This document shows positions 15,905 to 24,784 of a stretch of 40,345 nucleotides of DNA, piece by piece; within the stretch, counting starts at the first letter, position 1; every line of letters begins with the position of its first letter. This DNA comes from Pseudomonadaceae bacterium (GTDB lineage: Bacteria; Pseudomonadota; Gammaproteobacteria; Pseudomonadales; Pseudomonadaceae). Made by a program: the position numbers and the translations under genes. The notes beneath the pieces were generated by a model. It worked only from the letters and a program-made list of their open reading frames with translations, did no database searches and had not been told where the DNA came from. The stretch lies in the NCBI GenBank assembly GCA_019745275.1, contig JAIETJ010000057.1, forward strand, positions 1 through 40,345. The letters run 5' to 3'.

Positions 15905-18082
15905 TTACAAACCGTTGGCGGCTTTGAATTCGCGGCGACGACGGTGCAGTACCGGCTCGGTGTAGCCGTTTGGCTGCTTGGTGCCTTCAACCACCAACTC
16001 AACAGCGGCCTGGAAGGCGATGTTGCTGTCGAAGTTGGGCGCCAATGGGCGGTATTGGGCGTCGCCTGCGTTCTGACGGTCAACCACTGGCGCCATGCGC
16101 TTGAGGGTTTCCATCACTTGCTCAAGGCTAACCACGCCATGCCGCAACCAGTTGGCGATGTGTTGGCTGGAGATGCGCAGGGTAGCGCGGTCTTCCATCA
16201 GGCCAACGTCATTGATGTCTGGCACTTTCGAGCAGCCAACGCCGTGGTCGATCCAGCGAACTACATAACCGAGGATGCCCTGGGCATTGTTGTCCAACTC
16301 GTTCTGCACTTCTTCGGCAGTCCAGTTGGTGTTCGGTGCCAGCGGGATGGTCAGAATGTCGTCTACCGAGGCGCGCTCGCGCTTGAGCAGTTCGGCTTGA
16401 CGGGCGAACACGTCAACCGAGTGGTAGTGCATGGCGTGCAGGGCGGCGGCGGTTGGCGACGGTACCCAAGCGGTGTTAGCTCCGGCCATCGGGTGGGCGA
16501 TTTTTTGCTCAACCATCGCGGCCATCAGGTCAGGCATCGCCCACATGCCTTTACCGATTTGTGCGCGACCTTGCAGGCCGGCAGCCAAACCGATATCGAC
16601 GTTCCAGTTTTCGTAAGCGCCGATCCACTTCTCGGTTTTCATGACGCCTTTGCGGACCATGGCGCCAGCTTCCATGGAGGTGTGCAGTTCGTCGCCGGTG
16701 CGGTCGAGGAAGCCGGTGTTGATAAACACCACGCGCTCGCTGGCAGCCTTGATGCACGCCTTGAGGTTAACGGTGGTGCGCCGCTCTTCGTCCATGATGC
16801 CGACTTTGAGGGTGTTGCGGGTCATGCCAAGCACGTCTTCGATGCGGCCAAACAGTTCGTTGGTGAACCCCGCTTCTTCCGGGCCGTGCATTTTTGGCTT
16901 AACGATGTACATCGAGCCGGTGCGGCTGTTTTTGCGTGAGCTGTTGCCTTTCAGGTCATGCAGGGCGATCAGGCTAGTGACCAGGCCGTCCATGATGCCT
17001 TCTGGAACTTCGAAGCCGTCTTTGTCGACGATGGCGTCGATGGTCATCAGATGGCCGACGTTACGCACGAACAACAGTGAGCGACCGTGCAACTTGACCA
17101 CGCCGCCGTTAACGCCGGTGTAGCTGCGATCCGGGTTCATGGTGCGGGTGAAGGTAGTGCCGCCTTTGGCCACTTCTTCAGCCAAGTCGCCCTTCATCAG
17201 GCCCAGCCAGTTTTTGTAGATGACGACTTTGTCGTCTGCATCGACCGCGGCAACGGAGTCTTCGCAGTCCATGATGGTGGTCAGGGCCGCTTCCATCAGC
17301 ACGTCCTTAACCCCGGCGGCGTCGGTTTGACCGACTGGGGTAGTGGCGTCGATTTGGATTTCAAAATGCAGGCCGTGGTGCTTAAGCAGTACGGCGGTCG
17401 GCGCTGTTGCGTCGCCTTGGAAACCGATCAGCTGCGCGTCGTCTTGCAGACCGCTGTTGCTGCCGCCTTTGAGGCTGATGACCAGCTTGCCGGCTTCGAT
17501 GCGATAGGCCGTGGAGTCAACGTGCGAGCCGGCGGCCAAAGGCGCCGCTTGGTCCAAGAAGGCGCGGGCGTAGGCGATAACTTTGTCGCCACGGACCTTG
17601 TTGTAGCCTTTACCTTTTTCCGCGCCGTCTGCTTCGCTGATCACGTCGGTGCCGTACAGGGCATCGTACAGCGAGCCCCAACGAGCGTTCGAGGCGTTCA
17701 GGGCGAAGCGTGCGTTCATCACCGGTACCACCAGCTGCGGGCCGGCCAGACGGGCGATTTCTTCGTCGACGTTTTCCGTGGTGATGCTGAAATCCGCCGG
17801 TTCCGGCAGCAGGTAGCCGATTTCTTGCAGGAAGGCTTTGTAGGCTGCGGCGTCGTGCGCAGCGCCTGCGCGGGCTTGGTGCCAGCCGTCGATTTGTGCC
17901 TGGATGGCGTCACGCTTGGCCAGCAGGGCGCGGTTTTTCGGTGCCAGGTCGTTGATTACGGCTTCTGCGCCGCTCCAGAACTGGTCGGCTGCAATGCCGG
18001 TACCGGGAATCGCTTCGTTGTTCACGAAGTCGAACAGGACTTTGGCGACCTGCAGGCCACCGACTTGAACGCGCTGAGTCAT
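15905..18082 (-). CDS. glcB: Malate synthase G
   Basis: A 725-residue protein, the usual length of malate synthase G (about 723). It condenses glyoxylate with acetyl-CoA to malate in the glyoxylate and glycolate pathways. Recognisable blocks include [15 protein letters not shown] near residue 270, N-P-D-R-S-Y-T near 315, the R-G-L-like [14 protein letters not shown] region near 335, a [12 protein letters not shown] segment near 430 and the late [12 protein letters not shown] block near 620. A GAGAGG ribosome site precedes the ATG at 18082. It is monocistronic, with its own terminator and a divergent GNAT gene upstream. An 80-base palindromic element lies 30 bases before its start. No lesion seen. 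Confidence 0.95.
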   Translation of the reverse strand: MTQRVQVGGLQVAKVLFDFVNNEAIPGTGIAADQFWSGAEAVINDLAPKNRALLAKRDAIQAQIDGWHQARAGAAHDAAAYKAFLQEIGYLLPEPADFSITTENVDEEIARLAGPQLVVPVMNARFALNASNARWGSLYDALYGTDVISEADGAEKGKGYNKVRGDKVIAYARAFLDQAAPLAAGSHVDSTAYRIEAGKLVISLKGGSNSGLQDDAQLIGFQGDATAPTAVLLKHHGLHFEIQIDATTPVGQTDAAGVKDVLMEAALTTIMDCEDSVAAVDADDKVVIYKNWLGLMKGDLAEEVAKGGTTFTRTMNPDRSYTGVNGGVVKLHGRSLLFVRNVGHLMTIDAIVDKDGFEVPEGIMDGLVTSLIALHDLKGNSSRKNSRTGSMYIVKPKMHGPEEAGFTNELFGRIEDVLGMTRNTLKVGIMDEERRTTVNLKACIKAASERVVFINTGFLDRTGDELHTSMEAGAMVRKGVMKTEKWIGAYENWNVDIGLAAGLQGRAQIGKGMWAMPDLMAAMVEQKIAHPMAGANTAWVPSPTAAALHAMHYHSVDVFARQAELLKRERASVDDILTIPLAPNTNWTAEEVQNELDNNAQGILGYVVRWIDHGVGCSKVPDINDVGLMEDRATLRISSQHIANWLRHGVVSLEQVMETLKRMAPVVDRQNAGDAQYRPLAPNFDSNIAFQAAVELVVEGTKQPNGYTEPVLHRRRREFKAANGL

Positions 18083-18111
18083 TGCTTGCCTCTCTCTATC
18101 GAAATCAACTC

Positions 18112-18191
18112 TAAGAACCTATTTAAGCTCTGTTGCAGGCGACGCAGCCACAGTTTGGGCGATGCTCGCGACGACCTTGAATAGGTTCTAA
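18112..18191. repeat. 80-bp MITE-like palindromic element between glcB and the GNAT gene
   Basis: AGAACCTATTTAAG (18114-18127) and CTTGAATAGGTTCT (18176-18189) are inverted repeats matching at 13 of 14 positions, flanked by TA/TAA. The 48-base centre is GC-rich and partly self-complementary. Size and ends suggest a small non-autonomous palindromic element. It lies in the glcB 5' region and could supply or displace regulatory signals. Confidence 0.6.
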
Positions 18192-18345
18192 ACCGGGCCC
18201 GGGCGGCCATGTAGTCAGGTGCGGCGGATACTACATGATGCAGCCGAAAAAATCAGCGGGCGGCAGTCGCGGTGCGACTAACTGCAGTCATGTGGTCACT
18301 CATAGTGCTGGCTATACTGGCTGAAATCGATCACTTGGAGCGCTT

Positions 18346-18798
18346 ATGGCTATTACTGCTGCTACCGAGGCAGACCTGACGGCATTGCTGCCGTTATTTG
18401 CCGGTTACTTGGAGTTTTATCAGGTGCCCAAGCCGCTTGGGCAAATTCAGGCTTTTTTGCACGCGCGCCTGACCAAGGGCGATGCGCAGCTGTTTATTGC
18501 CCGTGATGCGCAGGGTGAGGCACAAGGCTTTGTGCAGTTGTATCCGCTGCAGGCTTCTTTGGCACTAGAAAGTTCGTGGTTGCTCAGCGACTTATATGTG
18601 CTGCCCAGTGCCCGTCGCCAAGGTGTGGCTGAGAGCCTGATGAACGCCGCCCGTGATTATGCGCACGCCTCGGGTGCCTGCGGCTTGCAACTGGAAACCG
18701 CCAAGACCAATCTGGCCGGGCAAGCGTTGTACGAACGCTTGGGCTATGTTCGCGACGACATCTATTACAGCTATTGGCTGGCGTTGCCGGGGCATTAA
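18346..18798 (+). CDS. GNAT-family N-acetyltransferase
   Basis: A 150-residue GNAT protein. The N-terminal A-T-E-A-D-L-T-A-L-L-P-L-F is the usual first strand and helix. Motif A (acetyl-CoA binding) is L-Y-V-L-P-S-A-R-R-Q-G-V-A-E-S-L at about 85-100, containing the R/Q-x-x-G-x-A pyrophosphate loop. Motif B follows with L-E-T-A-K-T-N-L-A-G-Q-A-L-Y-E-R-L-G-Y, typical of single-domain acetyltransferases. A GGAG site lies seven bases before the ATG. The next gene (double ACT) follows after 47 bases on the same strand, so the two may be co-transcribed. The acetyl acceptor is not predictable. Confidence 0.85.
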   Translation: MAITAATEADLTALLPLFAGYLEFYQVPKPLGQIQAFLHARLTKGDAQLFIARDAQGEAQGFVQLYPLQASLALESSWLLSDLYVLPSARRQGVAESLMNAARDYAHASGACGLQLETAKTNLAGQALYERLGYVRDDIYYSYWLALPGH

Positions 18799-18845
18799 GC
18801 CTTGGCCATCAGTCGACTTATTTAATGCAGGCAGGGGAGTTGAGC

Positions 18846-19364
18846 ATGGATCATCTGGTACTGACGGTAATAGCCCCTGATCAACCGGGCTTGGTGGAAA
18901 AAATTGCGCAGTGCATCGCTGCCCACGGCGGTAACTGGCTGGAGAGCCGCATGTCGCGGATGGCCGGCCAGTTCGCCGGGATTCTCAAAGTGGCGGTGCC
19001 AGCCGAGGCCTACGACGAACTGGTCGACGGTTTGCAGGGCCTGAGTGCGCAAGGCATTCGAGTGCTGCTGGCGCAAAGCGGGATTGATCCTTCCTGCACT
19101 TGGAAGCCGATCTTGCTGGAGTTGGTCGGTAACGATCGGCCGGGCATAGTGCGCGACATTACCCGCCTGCTCAGCGAGCATGGGGTCAACTTAGAGCGCC
19201 TGCACACCGAGGTGCGGCCGGCGCCCATGAGTAGCGAGCCGTTGTTCCATTGCCAAGCGCTGCTGGCCGTGCCCCTGACTCTGAAGCTGGAAGTGTTGCA
19301 AGAGAAGCTGGAAGCCTTGGCCGATGACCTGATGGTCGAGCTAAGCCTGCGCACCGAGGAGTAA
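18846..19364 (+). CDS. Double-ACT-domain protein, GcvR-like
   Basis: The ATG at 18846 is chosen because of the GGGGAG site eight bases upstream; it gives 172 residues. Two ACT domains are visible: residues 3-75 (V-I-A-P-D-Q-P-G-L-V-E-K-I) and 88-165 (L-V-G-N-D-R-P-G-I-V-R-D-I). Each has the D-x-P-G-[LI]-V turn that in ACT domains sits at the ligand interface. This layout is that of GcvR, the glycine cleavage repressor partner of GcvA in E. coli, and related small ACT regulators. Whether it regulates glycine cleavage here is inference; a link to glyoxylate/glycine metabolism near glcB would be reasonable but is not shown. Confidence 0.8.
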   Translation: MDHLVLTVIAPDQPGLVEKIAQCIAAHGGNWLESRMSRMAGQFAGILKVAVPAEAYDELVDGLQGLSAQGIRVLLAQSGIDPSCTWKPILLELVGNDRPGIVRDITRLLSEHGVNLERLHTEVRPAPMSSEPLFHCQALLAVPLTLKLEVLQEKLEALADDLMVELSLRTEE

Positions 19365-19408
19365 CGCGGTTCTGGCATGCCGCTGAATAGTTGTAGTCGG
19401 TAGCCCTG

Positions 19409-19436
19409 TGTAGGAGCCAGCAAGCGGGCTCCTACA
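19409..19436. repeat. REP-like palindrome
   Basis: TGTAGGAGCC (19409-19418) pairs perfectly with GGCTCCTACA (19427-19436) around an 8-base loop. GTAGGAGC...GCTCCTAC is the hallmark of Pseudomonas REP elements. It lies 44 bases after the double-ACT gene. Confidence 0.8.
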
Positions 19437-19462
19437 ACTATCCACCTCTGCTGTGGCTAGAG

Positions 19463-19594
19463 CTGTGGATAAGCTGGGGAGACTCCCAGCCACCTGTAGC
19501 GCCCCATGGCTTTGCGCTTTGTGGTTGAAAAATAAGCAGTTTTTGTACAGTTATGGACAATTGCCGGGGATTGTTCTGTGGATAAGCTTGGGAG
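19463..19594. other. Pair of DnaA-box-containing direct repeats
   Basis: CTGTGGATAAGCTGGGGAG (19463-19481) and CTGTGGATAAGCTTGGGAG (19576-19594) match at 18 of 19 positions and each contains TGTGGATAA, the exact complement of the DnaA box TTATCCACA. Between them is a more A/T-rich stretch (19529-19562) with a near-match TTATGGACA. The rest of the 284-base gap (19365-19648) holds the REP palindrome and no gene. Function is inferred only. Confidence 0.45.
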
Positions 19595-19648
19595 TAGTGG
19601 TCACAGCCCAGGCGAGCCGTGGCCTGTACTAGCTTGTACGTTTTTTGC

Positions 19649-20536
19649 TCAGTGGCGTCGGCGCAGGCTTAGGTAGATGTCCAGGCTATACACCAGCAGT
19701 CCCGCCCAGATAAAGGCAAAGGCCAGTAGATTATTGGCGTCTAAATGCTCATCAAACAGCCATACGGCCTGCAGCAGCACCAAGGTTGGGGCCAAGTACT
19801 GCAAGAAACCCAGCGTGGTGTAGGGCAGATGGCGGGCGGCGGCGTTGAAGCACAGCAAGGGCAGCAGGGTGATCGGGCCGGCGGCCAGTAACCATAAGGC
19901 CGTGCTGTCGGCCCAAAACGTCGCTTGCGCGGTCAGTGCCGGCGGGGTGAGTAGCAGCCATAGCAGCGCCAGCGGTACTAACAGCCAGGTTTCCACGACT
20001 AAGCCGGGCAGCGCGGCGACCGGGGCTTTTTTGCGCAGCAGGCCATAGAAGCCAAAGCTAAAGGCCAGCCCCAACGATAACCAAGGCAGGCTGCCGAGTA
20101 GCCACAGTTGCTGCAATACCCCGCACCCCGCCAGCCCTACCGCCAGCCATTGCAGGCGGCGCAGGCGTTCGCCGAGTAACAACATGCCGAGCAGCACATT
20201 GACCAGCGGGTTGATGTAGTAACCCAGACTGGCGGCAAGCATTTGATTGTTGTTCACCGCCCACACATACAGCAGCCAGTTGCTGGCAATCAGCAGACCG
20301 CTGACTGTCAGTACCAGCAAGCGCCGTGGGTGCGCGAGCAACTCGCGCCACCAGCCGGGATGCTTCCATACCAGCAGTAATAACGAGCCACAGAGCGCCG
20401 ACCAGAGCACTCGGTGCACGACGATTTCGGCTGCGGGCACTTGCGCCAGCAGTTTGAAATACAGCGGGAATAACCCCCAGATGGCGTAGGCGCAAATCCC
20501 CAGCAGGTAGCCGCGGCGCAGGTTGACGCTGTTCAT
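19649..20536 (-). CDS. rarD: RarD, EamA-superfamily permease
   Basis: A 295-residue membrane protein of the drug/metabolite transporter superfamily. It starts R-R-G-Y-L-L-G-I-C-A-Y-A-I-W-G-L-F-P-L-Y-F-K, the typical first helix of RarD (Y-x-x-W-G-x-x-P-x-Y-x-K). About ten hydrophobic segments follow, with the internal L-G-Y-Y-I-N-P-L-V-N-V-L-L-G block near 105-118 and L-G-F-L-Q-Y-L-A-P-T near 240, both diagnostic for RarD. The name derives from a chloramphenicol-sensitivity phenotype; the natural substrate is unknown. It is preceded on the minus strand by srkA 51 bases away, with a strong hairpin between. Confidence 0.9.
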   Translation of the reverse strand: MNSVNLRRGYLLGICAYAIWGLFPLYFKLLAQVPAAEIVVHRVLWSALCGSLLLLVWKHPGWWRELLAHPRRLLVLTVSGLLIASNWLLYVWAVNNNQMLAASLGYYINPLVNVLLGMLLLGERLRRLQWLAVGLAGCGVLQQLWLLGSLPWLSLGLAFSFGFYGLLRKKAPVAALPGLVVETWLLVPLALLWLLLTPPALTAQATFWADSTALWLLAAGPITLLPLLCFNAAARHLPYTTLGFLQYLAPTLVLLQAVWLFDEHLDANNLLAFAFIWAGLLVYSLDIYLSLRRRH

Positions 20537-20556
20537 GGGTAATCCTTACGAGCCAA

Positions 20557-20580
20557 GCGCTGGCCGACGTGGGCCAGCGC
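20557..20580. terminator. Hairpin between srkA and rarD
   Basis: GCGCTGGCC (20557-20565) pairs exactly with GGCCAGCGC (20572-20580), a 9-bp GC-rich stem with a 6-base loop, eight bases past the srkA stop on the minus strand. No U-tract follows; possible attenuator or mRNA-stability hairpin. Confidence 0.4.
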
Positions 20581-20587
20581 GGCGGGG

Positions 20588-21565
20588 TTAGTACAGGCGC
20601 AGCGGTTCTTCATCGAGCGCCGCCAGTTGCTCGCGCAACAGCAAAATTTGCTCGTGCCAGTAATGCTCAGTGCCAAACCAGGCGAAGTTGGGCGGGAACG
20701 CCGGGTCATCCCAGCGGCGTGCCAGCCAGGCGCTGTAATGCATGATGCGCAAGGCGCGCAGGCCTTCGATCAAGCCCAGCTCGCGTGGGTTGAAGTCGTG
20801 AAACTCTTGATAGCCTTCCATCAGTTCCGAGAGTTGCGCCAGTCGTTCATAGCGTTCGCCGCCGCCGAGCATCATCCACAGGTCTTGCACCGCTGGGCCC
20901 ATGCGGCAGTCATCCAAGTCGACCATATGGAAGCTGTCGTCGCGGCACAGCAGGTTGCCCGGATGGCAGTCGCCGTGTACCCGGATCGGCGTGTAAGCGG
21001 TGCCGGCAAACAGGCTGTGCAGGCGTGTGAGTAGCTCGCCGGCGACGCTTTGATAAGTCGCTTGCAAGCTGCGCGGGATAAAATTGCCGTCCAGCAAGGT
21101 GGCCAAGGAGGCGTCGCCGAACAGGCTGACGCTGGTCACTTCACGGTGCACGAAAGGCTTGATCGCCGCCACCGCGTGCAGGCGCCCGAGCAAGCCGCCG
21201 AGGCGATACAGGTGATCCAGATTGCCCGGCTCCGGCGCTCGGCCGCCGCGCCGGGGGAACAGCGCAAAACGAAAACCGGCGTGCTCGAACAGGGTTTCGC
21301 CGTCGCGTACGATCGGCGGCACGACCGGCACTTCCAGTTCGTTGAGCTCTAGGCTGAAGCTGTGCTCTTCGCGGATTGCTGCATCGCTCCAGCGCTCGGG
21401 GCGATAAAACTTGGCAATCAGCGGTTGCTCGGCTTCGATGCCGACTTGGTACACGCGGTTTTCATAGCTGTTGAGCGCCAGCACGCGGGCGTCGGACAGG
21501 TAGCCAATGCTCTCAACGGCGTCCAGTACCAGGTCAGGGGTCAGGGCGGCAAAGGGGTGCGACAT
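20588..21565 (-). CDS. srkA: Stress response kinase A (SrkA/YihE/RdoA)
   Basis: The ATG at 21565 (M-S-H-P-F-A-A-L-T-P) gives 325 residues and matches the family N-terminus; the longer open frame from 21649 would run into the end of comF. The protein has an aminoglycoside-phosphotransferase/choline-kinase fold with the catalytic loop H-G-D-C-H-P-G-N at 197-204 (Asp199) and the metal-binding D-L-D-D segment at 216-219. It contains N-S-Y-E-N-R-V-Y-Q, a typical SrkA stretch near 32-40, and A-K-F-Y-R-P with the ATP-site lysine near 52. SrkA is a Ser/Thr kinase that protects E. coli during stress by opposing MazEF-related death. It likely starts a two-gene minus-strand group with rarD. Confidence 0.9.
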   Translation of the reverse strand: MSHPFAALTPDLVLDAVESIGYLSDARVLALNSYENRVYQVGIEAEQPLIAKFYRPERWSDAAIREEHSFSLELNELEVPVVPPIVRDGETLFEHAGFRFALFPRRGGRAPEPGNLDHLYRLGGLLGRLHAVAAIKPFVHREVTSVSLFGDASLATLLDGNFIPRSLQATYQSVAGELLTRLHSLFAGTAYTPIRVHGDCHPGNLLCRDDSFHMVDLDDCRMGPAVQDLWMMLGGGERYERLAQLSELMEGYQEFHDFNPRELGLIEGLRALRIMHYSAWLARRWDDPAFPPNFAWFGTEHYWHEQILLLREQLAALDEEPLRLY

Positions 21566-21605
21566 GCGCGTGAGTCCAAGGGCGAGGGGCGCACAGTCTA
21601 CCCGG

Positions 21606-22343
21606 TTAGCTTTCCCCGGGCTTTGGCGTACGCGCCAAACAATACACATCCACGCGACTCGCCCCGGCTTTACCCAGCAAACGGGCGATGGCTTCGGCGG
21701 TTGCCCCGGTGGTCAGCACGTCATCAATCAGCGCGATATGCCGACCTTGCACGGCGGCCGGATCAGTCAGGGTAAAGGCTTTGCGCAGGTTGCGTTTGCG
21801 CTCGGCGGCGCTGAGCAATTGCTGCGCCGGGCCGTCGTGGCGGCGCACTAACAGCTCAGAGGCTTGCGGCAGCTGCAGACTGTGGCTGAGCCAGTTGGCG
21901 AGCATCTGGGCTTGATTGAAGCCGCGTTGGCGTAAGCGTTGGCGCGACAAGGGCACGGCTAGGAGTAAATCCGGCTTGGCCAGCCCTTCGCTAAAGGCAT
22001 GTTGTAGATGATGTGACAAAAGCTCGGCCAGCAGACGTCCTAATGGCCAGCGCGCCTGATGCTTGAAGCGGTTGATCAGGGCGTCGAGCGGAAAGCTGTA
22101 ACGCCACGCGGCCTCTACTCGGGTAAAACTGGGTGGCCGTTTTAGGCAGGCGCCGCAGGTCAGTCCGGCGCAAGGCAGGGGCAGTGCGCAGTTCAGGCAG
22201 TGCTCCGCGAGCCAAGGCAATTCGGCCTCGCAGTCGCTGCACAGGGCTAAAAGGTTGTCGCAGGGGTCGTCGCACAGCATGCAGTGCTGCTGCTTTTTTA
22301 ACCAGATGTAAACCGGCTTGTTGTTGCTTGGTTGACAGCGCAT
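21606..22343 (-). CDS. comF: ComF-family phosphoribosyltransferase-like protein
   Basis: A 245-residue ComF homologue. The N-terminal part carries Cys pairs C21/C24, C35/C38, C49/C52 and C63/C66, suiting a zinc ribbon. The C-terminal part is a type I phosphoribosyltransferase fold with the PRPP loop L-I-D-D-V-L-T-T-G-A-T near 203-213 and the R-x-R-G-F-N-Q-A motif near 136. ComF takes part in uptake of transforming DNA in naturally competent bacteria, and the wider family is present in most Pseudomonas. It is divergent from bioB. The first dozen codons overlap the predicted BirA operator, so the two signals share DNA. A later Met (position 22, base 22280) is possible but would remove the first Cys. 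Confidence 0.87.
   Translation of the reverse strand: MRCQPSNNKPVYIWLKKQQHCMLCDDPCDNLLALCSDCEAELPWLAEHCLNCALPLPCAGLTCGACLKRPPSFTRVEAAWRYSFPLDALINRFKHQARWPLGRLLAELLSHHLQHAFSEGLAKPDLLLAVPLSRQRLRQRGFNQAQMLANWLSHSLQLPQASELLVRRHDGPAQQLLSAAERKRNLRKAFTLTDPAAVQGRHIALIDDVLTTGATAEAIARLLGKAGASRVDVYCLARTPKPGES
22307..22337 (+). promoter_or_regulatory. Predicted BirA operator of the biotin operon
   Basis: TGTAAACC (22307-22314), then exactly 15 bases, then GGTTGACA (22330-22337). This matches the known BirA box TTGTAAACC-N15-GGTTTACAA in both half-site sequence and spacing, with one change in the right half and the outer bases not conserved. It lies 100 bases before bioB and inside the first codons of the divergent comF. 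Confidence 0.8.
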
Positions 22344-22360
22344 GCCGCTTCCCTAACTAT
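22332..22360 (+). promoter_or_regulatory. Candidate sigma-70 promoter of bioBFHCD
   Basis: A perfect -35 TTGACA (22332-22337) is formed by the right half of the BirA box. Seventeen bases later is AACTAT (22355-22360), a weak -10 that keeps the key A and T positions. Overlap of operator and -35 fits repression by biotinyl-AMP-loaded BirA blocking polymerase. Confidence 0.55.
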
Positions 22361-22437
22361 CTATGCCACGCCATAGCCAAACTCCGTCGGCTGCCGCTTC
22401 ACTCTAGCAGCCCGCGACACCTAATAAGGAACAGCCG

Positions 22438-23511
22438 ATGAACGCCTCAGTCAACACTCCAGCTCCAAGGTCTAAGCTTCGTCATGACTGGTCGCTGGGC
22501 GAGGTTAGGGCGCTGTTTGAACAGCCCTTCAATGACCTGTTGTTTCAGGCGCAGACGGTGCATCGTGGGCACTTCAACGCTAACCGAGTGCAGGTCTCGA
22601 CTTTGTTGTCGATCAAAACCGGGGCCTGCCCGGAAGACTGCAAATACTGTCCGCAGTCTGGCCACTACAACACCGGCTTAGAGAAAGAAAAACTTCTTGA
22701 GGTGCAGAAAGTGCTGGAGGAGGCGGCCCGCGCCAAAGCCATCGGCTCCACACGTTTTTGCATGGGCGCGGCGTGGAAGCATCCCTCGGCCAAAGACATG
22801 CCGTATGTGTTGGAGATGGTCAAAGGCGTCAAGGCGCTGGGGCTGGAAACCTGCATGACCTTGGGTAAGCTCGATCAGGAGCAAACCCAAGCGTTGGCTG
22901 GCGCGGGCTTGGATTACTACAACCATAACCTCGATACCTCGCCGGAGTTCTACACCAGCATCATCACCACTCGCACCTACGGCGAGCGCCTGCAAACTTT
23001 GGGTTATGTGCGCGATGCCGGGATGAAGATTTGCTCCGGCGGCATTCTCGGCATGGGCGAGTCGCTGGACGATCGTGCCGGCCTGTTGATTCAACTGGCT
23101 AACTTGCCCGAGCACCCAGAATCGGTGCCGATCAATATGCTGGTCAAGGTCAAGGGCACGCCGCTGGAAGATGCCGCTGAGGTCGATCCGTTCGACTTTA
23201 TTCGCATGCTGGCGGTGGCGCGCATCCTCATGCCGCAGTCCCATGTACGCCTGTCGGCTGGGCGCGAGGCGATGAACGAGCAGATGCAGGCGCTGGCGTT
23301 TATGGCTGGTGCTAACTCGATTTTCTACGGCGACAAACTGCTGACCACCGCCAACCCGCAGGCCGATAAAGACATGCAGTTGTTTGCCCGGCTCGGCATC
23401 AAACCGGAAGCGCGCGAAGAGTACGCCGACGAGGTGCATCAAGCGGCCATTGAGCAAGCCTTGGTCGAGCAGCGCGGTTCGCAGCAGTTCTATAACGCCG
23501 CTTCGGCCTGA
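22438..23511 (+). CDS. bioB: Biotin synthase
   Basis: A 357-residue radical SAM enzyme that inserts sulfur into dethiobiotin, the last step of biotin synthesis. The radical SAM cluster motif is C64-P-E-D-C68-K-Y-C71 in S-I-K-T-G-A-C. Further family blocks are F-C-M-G-A-A-W-K near 105, the [11 protein letters not shown] segment near 161 (the [2Fe-2S] cluster and substrate region) and R-L-S-A-G-R-E near 276, containing the unusual Arg ligand to the [2Fe-2S] cluster. AAGGA lies eight bases before the ATG. It is the first gene of the bio operon, under the predicted BirA operator. Confidence 0.97.
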   Translation: MNASVNTPAPRSKLRHDWSLGEVRALFEQPFNDLLFQAQTVHRGHFNANRVQVSTLLSIKTGACPEDCKYCPQSGHYNTGLEKEKLLEVQKVLEEAARAKAIGSTRFCMGAAWKHPSAKDMPYVLEMVKGVKALGLETCMTLGKLDQEQTQALAGAGLDYYNHNLDTSPEFYTSIITTRTYGERLQTLGYVRDAGMKICSGGILGMGESLDDRAGLLIQLANLPEHPESVPINMLVKVKGTPLEDAAEVDPFDFIRMLAVARILMPQSHVRLSAGREAMNEQMQALAFMAGANSIFYGDKLLTTANPQADKDMQLFARLGIKPEAREEYADEVHQAAIEQALVEQRGSQQFYNAASA

Positions 23512-23521
23512 TCCGTTTTTT

Positions 23522-23583
23522 GTAGGGGTCAGCTGGCTGACGATTGGTCGCCGCCGGCAGATCGCCAGCACGCTGGCTCCTAC
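23522..23583. repeat. REP palindrome between bioB and bioF
   Basis: GTAGGGGTCAGC... (from 23522) and ...GCTGGCTCCTAC (to 23583) are imperfect inverted repeats of about 23 bases, with ATCGCCAGC/GCTGACGAT inner arms. This is a typical Pseudomonas REP of the GTAGGAGCCAGC type. It ends 10 bases before the bioF ATG and fills most of the bioB-bioF gap. Confidence 0.8.
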
Positions 23584-23593
23584 GGTGACTCGT

Positions 23594-24784
23594 ATGTCTT
23601 TCGATCTAAGCTCGCGCCTCAATGAGCGCCGCACCGCCCACTTGTATCGCCAGCGCCCGCAACTGCAAAGCCCACAGGGGCCGTTGGTGTGGGTGGATGG
23701 CCAGCAGTTGTTAGCCTTTTGCTCGAACGATTATCTCGGTTTGGCCAATCACCCCGAAGTGCTCGCCGCGATGCAGCAAGGTGCGGCTAAGTGGGGCGTC
23801 GGTGGCGGCGCCTCGCATCTGGTGATCGGCCACAGCAGCCCGCACCACGAATTGGAAGAAGCGCTGGCCGAGTTCACTGGTCGCCCGCGCGCCTTGCTGT
23901 TTTCTACCGGCTATATGGCCAACTTGGCCGCCGTTACGGCGCTGGTCGGGCGTGGCGATACGGTGCTGGAAGACCGGGTCAATCACGCCTCCCTGCTGGA
24001 CGCCGGCTTGCTTAGCGGCGCGCGCTTCGCCCGCTATTTGCATAACGATGCCGCCAGCCTCGCCAGTCGCTTGGACAAAGCCTGCGGCAATACGTTGGTG
24101 GTGACTGACGGGGTGTTTAGCATGGACGGCGATTTAGCCGACCTGCCGGCACTCTGCGCGCAGGCGCGTAAGCGTGATGCTTGGCTGTTGGTGGATGACG
24201 CCCACGGCTTCGGCCCGCTGGGCGCAACGGGTGGTGGCATCGTCGAGCACTTTGGATTGGGAGTGGAGGATGTGCAGGTGCTGGTCGGCACCTTGGGCAA
24301 GGGTTTCGGCACCGCCGGGGCCTTCGTGGCCGGCAGCGAGGAGCTGATCGAAACCTTAATTCAGTTCGCCCGCCCGTATATCTACACCACCAGCCAACCG
24401 CCGGCGGTGGCCTGCGCCACGTTGAAAAGCCTCGAGTTACTGCGCACTGAGCACTGGCGGCGTGAACATCTGGCTAAGTTGATTGCGCGTTTTCGTCAGG
24501 GTGCGGCTGAGATCGGCCTGACCTTGCTGGACAGTTTGACGCCGATCCAGCCTATTCTGGTGGGTGACAGCGCCCGCGCCCTGCAACTGTCGAGCATGTT
24601 GCGCGAGCGCGGCTTATTGGTCACCGCCATCCGTCCGCCCACCGTGCCGGCCGGCAGTGCGCGCCTGCGCGTGACCCTCAGTGCGGCCCATAGCGAGGCC
24701 CAGCTTGAGCAATTATTAGCGGCGTTGGCCGACTGCTGGCCGCGCTTGGCCGCGCTCGAGTCCTTGGAGCTTCGCGATGCGTAA
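23594..24784 (+). CDS. bioF: 8-amino-7-oxononanoate synthase
   Basis: This 396-residue PLP enzyme joins pimeloyl-thioester and L-alanine to form KAPA. The start at 23594 (M-S-F-D-L-S-S-R-L) matches the family; the longer frame from 23384 overlaps bioB and the REP element. Motifs: F-C-S-N-D-Y-L-G-L (42-50), H-x-x-x-E region near 85, D-D-A-H-G-F-G (201-207) with the Asp that contacts the pyridine N, and the PLP lysine K236 in V-G-T-L-G-K-G-F-G. Its last codons overlap the bioH start (8 bases), indicating translational coupling. Confidence 0.95.
   Translation: MSFDLSSRLNERRTAHLYRQRPQLQSPQGPLVWVDGQQLLAFCSNDYLGLANHPEVLAAMQQGAAKWGVGGGASHLVIGHSSPHHELEEALAEFTGRPRALLFSTGYMANLAAVTALVGRGDTVLEDRVNHASLLDAGLLSGARFARYLHNDAASLASRLDKACGNTLVVTDGVFSMDGDLADLPALCAQARKRDAWLLVDDAHGFGPLGATGGGIVEHFGLGVEDVQVLVGTLGKGFGTAGAFVAGSEELIETLIQFARPYIYTTSQPPAVACATLKSLELLRTEHWRREHLAKLIARFRQGAAEIGLTLLDSLTPIQPILVGDSARALQLSSMLRERGLLVTAIRPPTVPAGSARLRVTLSAAHSEAQLEQLLAALADCWPRLAALESLELRDA

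Noticed and set aside
15944..18184. Long plus-strand open frames (331 and 365 codons) opposite glcB
   Set aside because: They are antisense shadows of a clear malate synthase, with no ribosome site and no recognisable protein features; GC-rich third positions create such frames.
22344..22437. Biotin riboswitch or leader peptide before bioB
   Set aside because: No known biotin riboswitch class exists, and no attenuator hairpin is visible; the BirA box explains control.
22678..23634. 318-codon minus-strand frame opposite bioB
   Set aside because: Antisense shadow of biotin synthase and the REP element.
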